Shown one piece after another: positions 19,170-27,619 of a stretch of 62,536 bases of DNA. Numbering within the stretch: position 1 is the first letter of the stretch; every line of letters begins with the position of its first letter. The notes beneath the pieces are model-generated. The model was not told the DNA's origin, did not search any database, and worked only from the letters and a program-made list of their open reading frames with translations. The translations under genes and the position numbers were made by a program. The stretch is from Seohaeicola zhoushanensis (GTDB taxonomy: Bacteria; Pseudomonadota; Alphaproteobacteria; Rhodobacterales; Rhodobacteraceae), in NCBI RefSeq assembly GCF_014656415.1, contig NZ_BNCJ01000022.1, positions 1 to 62,536 of the forward strand. Reading direction: 5' to 3'.

Positions 19170-19517
19170 ATGACCGAAGTGACCCGGATCGAGAAACTCA
19201 AGCGCACCTCGATGGTCTCGATCCACGACGGCGTGGCCCATGTTGCCGGCATGTGCGGCAATCCCGGAGAGTCAATCCAGGAGCAGACCCGCGTGGCGCT
19301 GGCCAAGGTCGACAAGTGGCTGGCCGCCGCCGGAACCGACAAGTCGAAGATCCTGCGCGCCACCGTCTGGGTCGCCGACCGAAGCCATTTCGCCCCGATG
19401 AACGAGGTTTGGGAAGAGTGGGTCGACGCCGAGAACCCGCCGTCGCGCGCGGCCGGTGTCGTGCCGCCCGCGGCCGAGGGCTATGACGTCGAAATCATCG
19501 TGACCGCGGCAATCTGA
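19170..19517 (+). CDS. RidA/YjgF-family protein
   Basis: A 115-residue trimeric-fold RidA-family protein. The Arg that binds the substrate carboxylate in enamine deaminases has its counterpart in PPSRAAGVVPP, and EIIVTAAI matches the final strand. Family members hydrolyse reactive enamines or imines to ketoacids, or act like RutC and 2-aminomuconate deaminase. Next to an amino-acid-oxidase-type enzyme, the likely job is removing an imine or aminoacrylate intermediate. It starts 3 bases after the reductase. Confidence 0.92.
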   Translation: MTEVTRIEKLKRTSMVSIHDGVAHVAGMCGNPGESIQEQTRVALAKVDKWLAAAGTDKSKILRATVWVADRSHFAPMNEVWEEWVDAENPPSRAAGVVPPAAEGYDVEIIVTAAI

Positions 19518-19544
19518 CCGCAAGAAGAGAGCGTCCTGCAAGAC

Positions 19545-20816
19545 ATGCATCGCACTGGATTGAAGGTGGCCGTGATCGGCGGAGGGGTCGTCGGCCTCTC
19601 CACCGCGCTCTGGCTGCAACGCAGCGGGCACCAGGTCGTCGTGATCGACCCGGCGCCGCCGCTTCCGGGCATCGGGTTCCGTGGCGCCGCCTCGTTCGGC
19701 AATGCCGCGACGATCGCCCCTTCGGGGATCTTCCCGGTGGCCAGCCCCGGCATCCTGTGGCGCGTGCCGGGCATGATGCTCGACCGCGAGGGCCCGCTCT
19801 CGCTCTACTGGGCCGATCTGCCCGACCTGCTGCCCTGGCTGACCGCCTTTGTGCTGGCCTCGGGGATGAAGAAATTCGACCGCCTGACCTCGGAACTCTC
19901 GGGCCTGATGCGGCTGGTCGAATCCGGCCATGCGCCGCTGATGGCCGAGGCCGACTGTGTCCAGCCGCGCCGGGGCGAGGGCAGCATCCACCTCTACCGC
20001 AGCACGGCCGAAATGGACGGTGTCCGCCCGGCGCTGGCCCGCCGCAACCACGAGGGTATCAGGGCGCGGCTGCTGTCGCGGGACGAGATCCGCGCGATGG
20101 AGCCGAACCTGGCCGAGGATTACGCGGGCGGCGCGATTTTCGAAGACTGCTACATCCTGGATAGCCCCGAGGACTATTGCCGCGAGCTGGCGCGGGCAAT
20201 CCAGCGGCGCGGCGGGCAGTTCGTCCAGGCCCGCTGCAAGGGCGTCGACAGCACCACCGACGGCGTGAGCGTCCGCACCTCGGGCCGCGCCGTGACCGCC
20301 GACCGCGCGGTGATCGCCGCCGGGGCCTGGTCGCGCCGCATCGCGCGGGCCTCGGGCCAGCGGCTCAACATGAACACCGAACGCGGCTATCACGTCGCCT
20401 TCGCGCCGCACGCCGGCTTGCTGAACCACGCGGTGATGTATCCCTCGGACGGTTTCTTCCTGACCCCGCTCGACCACCAGATCCGCGCCGCCGGCACCGT
20501 CGAACTCGGCGGATTGGACAAGCCGGCGCGCGAGGTGCGGCTGCGCGTGCTCGAGGCCAAGGCCCGCCGCATGGTTCCGGCCCTGGGCGAGCGGCAGGAC
20601 CAGTGGCTCGGCTTCCGCCCGTCGAGCCCCGACAGCAAGCCGTTTATCGGCCCCTCCGCGCGCGATCCGCGCATCCTGTTCGCCTGCGGGCACGGGCATA
20701 TGGGGGTGACGCTCGCCGGTATAACCGGCCTGCTGATCTCGCAGGTCGTCGACGGCAAGACGCCGATGCTCGATCTCGCTCCCTTCTCTCCCGGCCGTCC
20801 GCTGATGAGGATCTGA
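19545..20816 (+). CDS. FAD-dependent amino acid dehydrogenase/oxidase (DadA-like)
   Basis: A 423-residue flavoprotein of the DAO family with the dinucleotide motif VIGGGVVGLSTALWLQRSGH at residues 10-29, then a C-terminal FAD-contact region (WLGFRPSSPDSKPFIGPSAR, then HGHMGVTLAG). It resembles D-amino acid dehydrogenase small subunits that oxidise an amine to an imine; the exact substrate is unknown. With RidA upstream it forms a logical oxidation and imine-hydrolysis pair. Confidence 0.9.
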   Translation: MHRTGLKVAVIGGGVVGLSTALWLQRSGHQVVVIDPAPPLPGIGFRGAASFGNAATIAPSGIFPVASPGILWRVPGMMLDREGPLSLYWADLPDLLPWLTAFVLASGMKKFDRLTSELSGLMRLVESGHAPLMAEADCVQPRRGEGSIHLYRSTAEMDGVRPALARRNHEGIRARLLSRDEIRAMEPNLAEDYAGGAIFEDCYILDSPEDYCRELARAIQRRGGQFVQARCKGVDSTTDGVSVRTSGRAVTADRAVIAAGAWSRRIARASGQRLNMNTERGYHVAFAPHAGLLNHAVMYPSDGFFLTPLDHQIRAAGTVELGGLDKPAREVRLRVLEAKARRMVPALGERQDQWLGFRPSSPDSKPFIGPSARDPRILFACGHGHMGVTLAGITGLLISQVVDGKTPMLDLAPFSPGRPLMRI

Positions 20817-20819
20817 CAC

Positions 20820-21518
20820 ATGACCTTTTCCATCGCCATCCGCTGCGCCGAGACCGGACACTTCGGGGTTGCCGGCACGACGTCTTCCATCGCCGTGGGC
20901 GCACGCTGTCTCTTCGTCGAGGCTGGCGTCGGCGCCGTCATCACCCAGCACCGGACTGACCCGCGGCTTGGCCAGCAGGGCCTGGCGCTGATGCGGCAGG
21001 GCTGCACCGCGCCCGAGGCTCTGTCGGTGCTCGCCCTGCGCGCCCCGGGGGTCGAATGGCGCGAGCTGGCGCTGGTCGATACCGCCGGTCGCACCGCGGC
21101 GCGTCAGGGCCTCAACCAGGAGCCGCTCTTTGCCGAGGCCCAGGCTGAGGGCATCGTCGCCGTGGGCAACATCCTGCGCGACACCCGGGTGCCGCTGGCG
21201 ATGGTCGAGGCGGCGCAGGACACCGAGGGGCGCCCGCTGGCGGAACGCCTTCTCGCCGCGCTCTGGGCCGGGCTGGGCGCGGGGGGCGAGATCTATCCGC
21301 TGAAGTCCGCCGCGCTGCAGGTGGCCGATCATCCGGGCTTCTCCTCGGTCGACCTTCGGGTCGACATGTCCGAAGACCCGCTTGCCGATCTCGCGGCGCT
21401 GTGGAGCGCCTATGCGCCGCAGCAAGCTACCTTCGTCGAGCGGGTGTTCGACCCTGACAAGGGCGGCCGCGCGACCTGTTCGGCCGATATCCTGGCTTTC
21501 GAGGGAGCGCAGCTGTGA
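20820..21518 (+). CDS. DUF1028 family protein (Ntn-hydrolase-like)
   Basis: A 232-residue DUF1028 protein starting MTFSIAIRCAETGHFGVAGT, with VGAGVGAVITQ-like sequence and GLNQEPLFAEAQ. The family is thought to have an Ntn-hydrolase fold, but no activity is established to my knowledge. It recurs beside RidA and amidohydrolases in catabolic operons. It starts 4 bases after the oxidase and overlaps the nitrilase by 4 nt, so it very probably belongs to the same pathway. Confidence 0.92.
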   Translation: MTFSIAIRCAETGHFGVAGTTSSIAVGARCLFVEAGVGAVITQHRTDPRLGQQGLALMRQGCTAPEALSVLALRAPGVEWRELALVDTAGRTAARQGLNQEPLFAEAQAEGIVAVGNILRDTRVPLAMVEAAQDTEGRPLAERLLAALWAGLGAGGEIYPLKSAALQVADHPGFSSVDLRVDMSEDPLADLAALWSAYAPQQATFVERVFDPDKGGRATCSADILAFEGAQL

Positions 21519-22375
21519 AGATCGCCGTCATCCAGACCGAGATGGGCCTCTCGCCCGACGAAACCCTGCCCCGGGCCGAGGCGGCGATGACCCGCGCGAT
21601 GGAGGCCGACGAGCGGCCCGACTTCCTGCTCCTGCCCGAGTATTTCAGCTATTACGGCCTCGACAACGACAGCGCCCGCGCACTGGCGACCCCGCTGGAA
21701 GAGGCGCCCGCCTATCGCATGGCGCAGACCTTTGCCGCGCGTCACGGCGTGGTGGTGCAGGCCGGCACAATCCTGGCCCGGATCGAGGGCGACGAGCGGG
21801 TCGAGAATGTCTCAGTCGTGTTTGACCGCAAGGGCGAGGTGCTTGCGAGCTATCGCAAGATCCACCTCTTCGATGTTGACGACCTCGGCAGCGGCGCCTA
21901 CCGGGAGTCGGACTACATCCGGCCCGGCAACGAGGTGGTCACCTGGCAGCTGGACGGCGTGACCTTCGGCACTGCAATCTGCTTCGACATCCGCTTCCCC
22001 GAAATGTTCCGCGAGCTGCGGCTGCGCGGCGCGCAGGTGATAACCTTCCCGGCGGCCTTCACGCTTGAAACCGGCGCGGCGCATTGGAGCCTGCTGACCC
22101 GCGCCCGCGCGGTCGAGACCCAGTGCCACCTGGTCGCCTGCGGGCTGGGCGGTTCGGTCACCTACCGCGACCAGAAGAAAGCCTGTTTCGGCAATTCGGC
22201 AATCATCGACCCCTGGGGGCGGAAGCTGGCGCAGGCCGGGCAGGGGAGCGAGTTGTTGGCCGCCACGCTCGATCTCGACGAGCAGGCCGAACTGCGGCGG
22301 CGGATGCCGATCATCTCGCAGCGCCGGCTGGCTTTCGGCTGGGATCCGGTCGAACTGGATGCGCGCAGCGCGTAA
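21515..22375 (+). CDS. Carbon-nitrogen hydrolase (nitrilase superfamily)
   Basis: A 286-residue amidase of the nitrilase superfamily. The catalytic triad is visible: Glu42 in LLLPEYF, Lys115 in YRKIHLFD and Cys156 in TAICFDIRFPE. Most relatives of this length split amides or N-carbamoyl compounds rather than nitriles. It is the last gene of the operon and is followed by a terminator. With the M20 peptidase it gives the pathway two amide-bond hydrolases. Confidence 0.94.
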   Translation: MKIAVIQTEMGLSPDETLPRAEAAMTRAMEADERPDFLLLPEYFSYYGLDNDSARALATPLEEAPAYRMAQTFAARHGVVVQAGTILARIEGDERVENVSVVFDRKGEVLASYRKIHLFDVDDLGSGAYRESDYIRPGNEVVTWQLDGVTFGTAICFDIRFPEMFRELRLRGAQVITFPAAFTLETGAAHWSLLTRARAVETQCHLVACGLGGSVTYRDQKKACFGNSAIIDPWGRKLAQAGQGSELLAATLDLDEQAELRRRMPIISQRRLAFGWDPVELDARSA

Positions 22376-22397
22376 CCCCGCCTGCATGACACGCCGA

Positions 22398-22420
22398 AGC
22401 CGCCCCAAGGGGCGGCTTTT
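22398..22420 (+). terminator. Terminator of the catabolic operon
   Basis: AGCCGCCCC (22398-22406) and GGGGCGGCT (22409-22417) form a 9-bp stem followed by T4. It ends the rightward operon and may also serve the convergent TetR gene. Confidence 0.8.
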
Positions 22421-22434
22421 GCCATTCCGGGGGG

Positions 22435-23034
22435 TCAGAGACCTTCCAGGTCGAGCAACCTTTCGAGGAAGGCGATCTTGTCGCAGGGCGCGTCGGCGGT
22501 CACGCCGGCGTCCTCGAGCAGGTCATAGCCATGTGTTGCCGCCATCAGGCGCATACTCACGTCGCAGATATCGATCCCCGAGGGAAAGGCCCCTGCTGCG
22601 ATGCCGTCTTCGAGTGCAAGGCGGAGTTCGCCGCGCATCTTCAGCAGGACCTCGCAGATGGCCGCGCGCACCGGCTCTTCCTGGCGGATGTCCCAGACCT
22701 CCTTCCACAGGCGCTCGGCGGTATCCAGCGTCTCGGCGAATTCGGCGGGCAGCTGGTCCTGCGAGCAGGCCAGGATAGCCAGCAGCCGCTTGCGCGGCGG
22801 CAGGTCGCGCAGGACGGGGAGAAGCAGCGTCTCCAGCCGAGCCCAGACCTGGCCGACGGCTTCGGCGCGCAGCGCGGCGGCCGAGTCGAAATGGTGGTGG
22901 ATCTGGCCAAGCGAACAGCCGGTCTCCTGCGCGATCCGCCGGACCGTCGCCGCTGCCAGGCTTTCCCGCGACAGGATATCCGCTGCCGTGTTCCTGATCT
23001 GCTCGCGGCGCTCTTCGCGTGACAAATAGGCCAC
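22435..23034 (-). CDS. TetR/AcrR-family repressor of the RND pump
   Basis: A 199-residue TetR-type regulator. The N-terminal helix-turn-helix is TVRRIAQETGCSLGQIHHHF (about residues 30-49); the C-terminal helices form the drug-binding and dimer domain. It is transcribed divergently from the efflux operon, and two matching inverted repeats lie in the shared region at 23094-23128. It therefore very likely represses the pump until a drug or metabolite binds. Confidence 0.94.
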   Translation of the reverse strand: MAYLSREERREQIRNTAADILSRESLAAATVRRIAQETGCSLGQIHHHFDSAAALRAEAVGQVWARLETLLLPVLRDLPPRKRLLAILACSQDQLPAEFAETLDTAERLWKEVWDIRQEEPVRAAICEVLLKMRGELRLALEDGIAAGAFPSGIDICDVSMRLMAATHGYDLLEDAGVTADAPCDKIAFLERLLDLEGL

Positions 23035-23093
23035 GTCACCTCCTTTAGTCGATCGTCCGTCATTTGATTTGCAACAGAGTCAGCATTTCAATC

Positions 23094-23128
23094 TGGACAC
23101 GCGTTCAAAAATATTGGACAGACGTCCA
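23094..23128. promoter_or_regulatory. Two tandem TetR-type operators
   Basis: TGGAC-N4-GTTCA (23094-23107) and TGGAC-N4-GTCCA (23115-23128) are two 14-bp inverted repeats. Their centres are exactly 21 bp apart, two turns of the helix, so two dimers would bind on the same face. They lie 43 bases before the adaptor start and 60 bases from the TetR start. Confidence 0.75.
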
Positions 23129-23170
23129 GAAATCAATCTCTATTCGCTTCCTCTCTTCAAGGGATCCGAC

Positions 23171-24373
23171 ATGCCTTTCCTTCGCCCCCTGTCCAGCGCG
23201 GCTGTTGCCGCGCTTTTCGCCTTTGTATTCGCCGCCTCGCAGGGTATGGCGCAGGACGGCCAGAAGATGCCACCCTCGGGCGTCGGCGTGATCATCCTCC
23301 GTAACGAGACCATTCCCGTGACCTCGGAACTGCCGGGCCGGATCAGCGCGACCCGCGTTGCCGACGTGCGCCCGCGCGTCAGCGGCATCATCGAGAGCCG
23401 CGAGTTCGAGCAAGGCAGCGTCGTGCAGGAAGGCGACGTGCTGTTCAAGCTCGACCGCGCGACCTACGAGATCGCGGTCGATGCGGCCCGCGCCAATGTC
23501 GCCCGCGCCGAGGCAGTGCTGGCCGACGCCAATGCCACCGAACGCCGCTACATCTCGCTGAAAGAGCGCAACATCACCAGCGAGGCCGAATACGACGCCG
23601 CCGTCGCCGCGCGGCTGCAGGCCGCGGCCTCGCTGGCCGAGGCGCAGGCCCAGCTGCGCGCCGCCGAGATCAACCTCGGCTTCTCCGAGATCAAGGCCCC
23701 CATATCCGGCCGCATCGGCCGCACGCTGGTGACCGAGGGCGCGCTGGTCTCGGCCCAGGGCGAGGTGCTGACTACCATCCAGCAGCTCGACCCGGTCTAT
23801 GCCGACATGCAGCAGCCCGTGTCCGAACTGCTGCGCCTGCGCAAGGCGCTGGCCTCGGGCGAGCTGGAACAGGTCGACGCCGGCGCGGCGCGTGTGGTGC
23901 TGCATCTCGACGACGGGTCGCAGTATCCGCATCCCGGCAAGCTGCTCTTCGCCGAGGCGACGGTGGAACGCTCCAGCGGCCAGGTGACCCTGCGGGCCGA
24001 GTTTCCCAACCCTGAGGGGCTGCTGCTGCCCGGCATGTATGTGCGTGTCTCGGTCGAGCAGGCAACCCAGGCCGATGCCATTGCAATCCCCAGCCAGGCG
24101 GTCCAGCGCGATGCCTCAGGCGCGGCCCAGGTCTATGTGGTCAACGCCCAGGGCGCGGCCGAACTGCGCCCGGTCAAGCTGGGCCGGATCAGCGGCAACC
24201 GCATCACCGTGCAGACCGGGCTTGCGGCCGACGACATGCTGGTTGTCGACGGCTTCCAGAAGATCGGACCGGGCGCGCCCGTGGCCCCGGCCTGCTGGAG
24301 CGATCCGTCGAACCCCGACCTTTTCCCCACCGATGCCTGTGAAAAGCGCATTGCCAAGCCTGCCGGCAACTGA
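23171..24373 (+). CDS. RND efflux periplasmic adaptor (AcrA/MexA-like)
   Basis: A 400-residue membrane-fusion protein that links the inner-membrane pump to the outer-membrane channel. It has a signal peptide (start MPFLRPLSS, ending GMAQ), the lipoyl half-motifs around RVSGIIESREFEQGSVVQEG and ISGRIGRTLVTEGALV, a coiled-coil hairpin between them and a beta-barrel. The ATG at 23171 is chosen for the signal peptide; the upstream frame runs through the operators. It lacks a lipobox cysteine. Confidence 0.95.
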   Translation: MPFLRPLSSAAVAALFAFVFAASQGMAQDGQKMPPSGVGVIILRNETIPVTSELPGRISATRVADVRPRVSGIIESREFEQGSVVQEGDVLFKLDRATYEIAVDAARANVARAEAVLADANATERRYISLKERNITSEAEYDAAVAARLQAAASLAEAQAQLRAAEINLGFSEIKAPISGRIGRTLVTEGALVSAQGEVLTTIQQLDPVYADMQQPVSELLRLRKALASGELEQVDAGAARVVLHLDDGSQYPHPGKLLFAEATVERSSGQVTLRAEFPNPEGLLLPGMYVRVSVEQATQADAIAIPSQAVQRDASGAAQVYVVNAQGAAELRPVKLGRISGNRITVQTGLAADDMLVVDGFQKIGPGAPVAPACWSDPSNPDLFPTDACEKRIAKPAGN

Positions 24374-24384
24374 GGTCTGACATC

Positions 24385-27300
24385 ATGGCGCGTTTCTTCA
24401 TCGACAACCCGGTCCTGGCCTGGGTCATCGCGATCTTCATCACCCTCGCCGGTGTGCTGTCGCTGCCCAACCTGCCGGTCTCGCAATATCCCGACGTCGC
24501 CCCGCCGCAGGTGACCATCTCGACGCGCTTCTCGGGCGCGGCGCCCGAAGACCTGTATCAGCAGGTGACGCAACCCATCGAGGAAGAGCTGAACGGCATT
24601 CCCGGCCTGCTCTATTTCGAATCGACCTCGGACGCGACCGGATCGGTCTCGATCAACGCGACCTTCGAGTCGGGGACCAAGATTTCGCAGGCCGTGGTGG
24701 ACACCCAGAACCGCCTGCGGCGCGTCGAGTCGGCGCTGCCGCAGCAGGTGCAGCAGCAGGGCATCACGGTCGAGGAGGCTGGTTCGAGCTTCCTGATGGT
24801 GGTCGCGCTGACCGCCACCGAAGAGTCGGGCTATGACGCCACCGCGCTGGGCGACTACATCTCGCGCAACGTGGTGAACCAGGTGCGCCGGGTGCCCGGC
24901 GTCGGGCGGGCGCAGGTCTTTGCCACCGAGCGCGCGCTGCGGGTCTGGATCGACCCGGCCAAGCTGGTCGGCCTCAACCTCTCGGTGACCGATGTTACTT
25001 CGGCCATTGCCGAGCAGAATGCCCAGGTCGCCGCCGGCTCGATCGGCGCGGACCCTTCGCCGCCGGGCACCCAGGTGCAGGCGACGGTGATGGTCTCGGG
25101 CCAGCTCGGCACAATCGAGGAATTCGGCAATATCGTGCTGCGTGCGCAGGACGACGGCTCGCTCGTGCGCCTGCGTGACGTGGCGCGGATCGAGATCGAC
25201 GCCGAACTCTACAACTTCCGCACCTTCCTCAACGGTCAGGAAACCGCGGCCATCGGCATCCAGCTCTCGCCGACCGGCAATGCGCTCGATACCGCCGCCG
25301 GGGTGCGCGGGGTGATGGAGGGGCTGAAACCGCTGTTCCCCGAGGGTGTCGGCTACCAGATCCCCTATGACACCACGCCCTTTGTCTCGGCCTCGATCGA
25401 GAAGGTGGTGCACACCCTGCTCGAGGCGGTGGGGCTGGTCTTCGTGGTGATGTTCCTGTTCCTGCAGAACTTCCGCTATACCGTGATCCCCACGCTGGTG
25501 GTGCCGATCGCGCTGTCTGGCACGCTGGCGGTGATGCTGGTCTCGGGCTTCTCGATCAACGTGCTGACCATGTTCGCGATGGTGCTGGCCATCGGCATCC
25601 TGGTCGATGACGCCATCGTCGTGGTCGAGAACGTCGAGCGGATCATGTCCGAAGAAGGGCTGCCGCCCAAGGAGGCCGCCAAGAAGGCCATGGGCCAGAT
25701 CTCGGGCGCCATCGTCGGCATCACGTTGGCGCTCATGGCGGTCTTCGTGCCGCTGGCCTTCTTCCCCGGATCGGTCGGGGTGATCTACCAGCAATTCTCG
25801 CTGACCATGGTGGTGTCGATCGCCTTCTCGGCCTTCCTGGCCCTGTCGCTGACCCCGGCGCTCTGCGCGACCTTCCTCAAGCAGGTTCCAAAGGGCCACG
25901 GCCATGCCAAGCGCGGCTTCTTCGGCTGGTTCAACCGCGGTTTCGACCGGGCCTCGCGCGGCTATGGCGGGCTGGTCGGCGGCCTGGCGCGCCGGGCCAA
26001 GCGGATGATGGTGGTCTACCTGGCGCTGGTCGTCGGCATGGGCTGGTATTACATCCAGATTCCGACCTCGTTCATCCCGCAGGAAGATCAGGGCTTCCTG
26101 CTTGCCAACATGCAGGGCCCTCCGGGGGCGACCTCGTTCCGACTGCGTGAAGTGACCAAGCAGGCCGAAGCCTTCGTCGCCAATACCGAGGGCACCGACA
26201 GCATCGTGGTCGTGCAGGGCTTTTCCTTCTCGGGGCAGGGCGCGAACTCGGGTCTCGCCTTCATCACCCTCAAGGACTGGTCCGAGCGCGAACGCCCCGA
26301 CCTCAGCGCGACGGCCATTGCCGGCAAACTGAGCGGGATGCTCTTCTCGATCCGCGACTCGATCGCCTTCGCGCTTTCGCCGCCGCCGATCATGGGGCTT
26401 GGCACCAGCTCGGGCTTCTCGTTCCGGCTTCAGGATCGCGCGAACCACGGCAACGCCGCCTTGCAGGCCGCCGCCGGGCAGATCCTTGCGGGCGCGGCGC
26501 AAAGTCCGGCGCTGGGTCAGCTCTATACCGAGGGGCTGCCGCCGGGGCCGCAGCTCAGCCTCAAGATCGACCGCGAGAAGGCCAATGCCTTCGGTGTCAC
26601 CTTCGGCGAGATCAACCGGACCATCTCGGTCGCGCTCGGCTCGGCCTACGTGAATGACTTCCCGAACGACGGGCGGATGCAGCGGGTGATGGTCCAGGCC
26701 GACGCCGGTGCGCGCACCGATATCGAGGCGGTGATGCGGCTCAACGTGCGCAACACGCTGGGCGGCATGGTCCCGCTGTCCTCCTTCGCGACGGCGGAAT
26801 GGGGATACGGGCCGGCGCAGATCGTCGGCTACAACGGCTATCCCTCCGTGCGCATCAACGGTGCGGCCGCTCCCGGCTTCTCCTCGGGCGATGCAATCGC
26901 CGAGATGGAGCGCCTGGCCGGGCAACTTCCGGCGGGCTTTGCCTTCGAGTGGACCGGCCAGTCCTTGCAGGAAATCGAGAGCGGCAACCAGGCGCCGCTG
27001 CTGATCGGGCTGTCGGTGCTCTTCGTGTTCCTTTGCCTCTCGGGCCTCTACGGCAGCTGGTCGATTCCGCTGTCGGTGATGCTGATCGTGCCGATGGGGG
27101 CCATCGGCTCGGTGGCGGCGGTGACCTGGGCGGGGATGGCGAACGACGTATTCTTCACCGTGGGCCTCATCACCATCGTCGGTCTGTCGGCCAAGAACGC
27201 CATCCTGATCGTCGAGGTGGCCAAGGACCTGATCGCCGAGGGGAAGGACCTCATGTCGGCCACCGTCGAAGCCTGCCGCCTGCGCTTCCGGCCAATCCTG

Positions 27301-27528
27301 ATGACCTCGCTGGCATTCACCATGGGCGTGGTGCCGATGGCGATTGCCACCGGCCCTTCGGCCGCGGCGCAGAACGCGATTGGCACCAACGTGGTCGGCG
27401 GGATGATTTCGGCCACGGTTCTGGGTATCCTTTTCGCGCCGGTCTTCTTCGTCTTCGTGATGAATTTGTTCGGCACGCACAGGAAAATCGCACCAGAGCG
27501 CGGCGTAATGAACACGCCTGCGGAATGA
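24385..27528 (+). CDS. RND multidrug efflux transporter (AcrB/MexB-like, HAE1)
   Basis: A 1047-residue inner-membrane proton-driven pump of full family length. It starts MARFFIDNPVLAWVIAI and contains the porter sequence GAAPEDLYQQVTQPIEEELN and the proton-relay Asp pair in LVDDAIVVVEN near residue 407, with twelve helices in two repeats. It exports amphiphilic drugs or metabolites from membrane and periplasm. It follows the adaptor by 11 bases. Confidence 0.97.
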   Translation: MARFFIDNPVLAWVIAIFITLAGVLSLPNLPVSQYPDVAPPQVTISTRFSGAAPEDLYQQVTQPIEEELNGIPGLLYFESTSDATGSVSINATFESGTKISQAVVDTQNRLRRVESALPQQVQQQGITVEEAGSSFLMVVALTATEESGYDATALGDYISRNVVNQVRRVPGVGRAQVFATERALRVWIDPAKLVGLNLSVTDVTSAIAEQNAQVAAGSIGADPSPPGTQVQATVMVSGQLGTIEEFGNIVLRAQDDGSLVRLRDVARIEIDAELYNFRTFLNGQETAAIGIQLSPTGNALDTAAGVRGVMEGLKPLFPEGVGYQIPYDTTPFVSASIEKVVHTLLEAVGLVFVVMFLFLQNFRYTVIPTLVVPIALSGTLAVMLVSGFSINVLTMFAMVLAIGILVDDAIVVVENVERIMSEEGLPPKEAAKKAMGQISGAIVGITLALMAVFVPLAFFPGSVGVIYQQFSLTMVVSIAFSAFLALSLTPALCATFLKQVPKGHGHAKRGFFGWFNRGFDRASRGYGGLVGGLARRAKRMMVVYLALVVGMGWYYIQIPTSFIPQEDQGFLLANMQGPPGATSFRLREVTKQAEAFVANTEGTDSIVVVQGFSFSGQGANSGLAFITLKDWSERERPDLSATAIAGKLSGMLFSIRDSIAFALSPPPIMGLGTSSGFSFRLQDRANHGNAALQAAAGQILAGAAQSPALGQLYTEGLPPGPQLSLKIDREKANAFGVTFGEINRTISVALGSAYVNDFPNDGRMQRVMVQADAGARTDIEAVMRLNVRNTLGGMVPLSSFATAEWGYGPAQIVGYNGYPSVRINGAAAPGFSSGDAIAEMERLAGQLPAGFAFEWTGQSLQEIESGNQAPLLIGLSVLFVFLCLSGLYGSWSIPLSVMLIVPMGAIGSVAAVTWAGMANDVFFTVGLITIVGLSAKNAILIVEVAKDLIAEGKDLMSATVEACRLRFRPILMTSLAFTMGVVPMAIATGPSAAAQNAIGTNVVGGMISATVLGILFAPVFFVFVMNLFGTHRKIAPERGVMNTPAE

Positions 27529-27619
27529 TTGTCGAAGGGGGGCGGACAAAAGTTCGCCCCTTGCTATGATAAGGAAACGATTTCGGTCAACGAAACGTAA
27601 AAAAATTGAGAGCAGTGAC

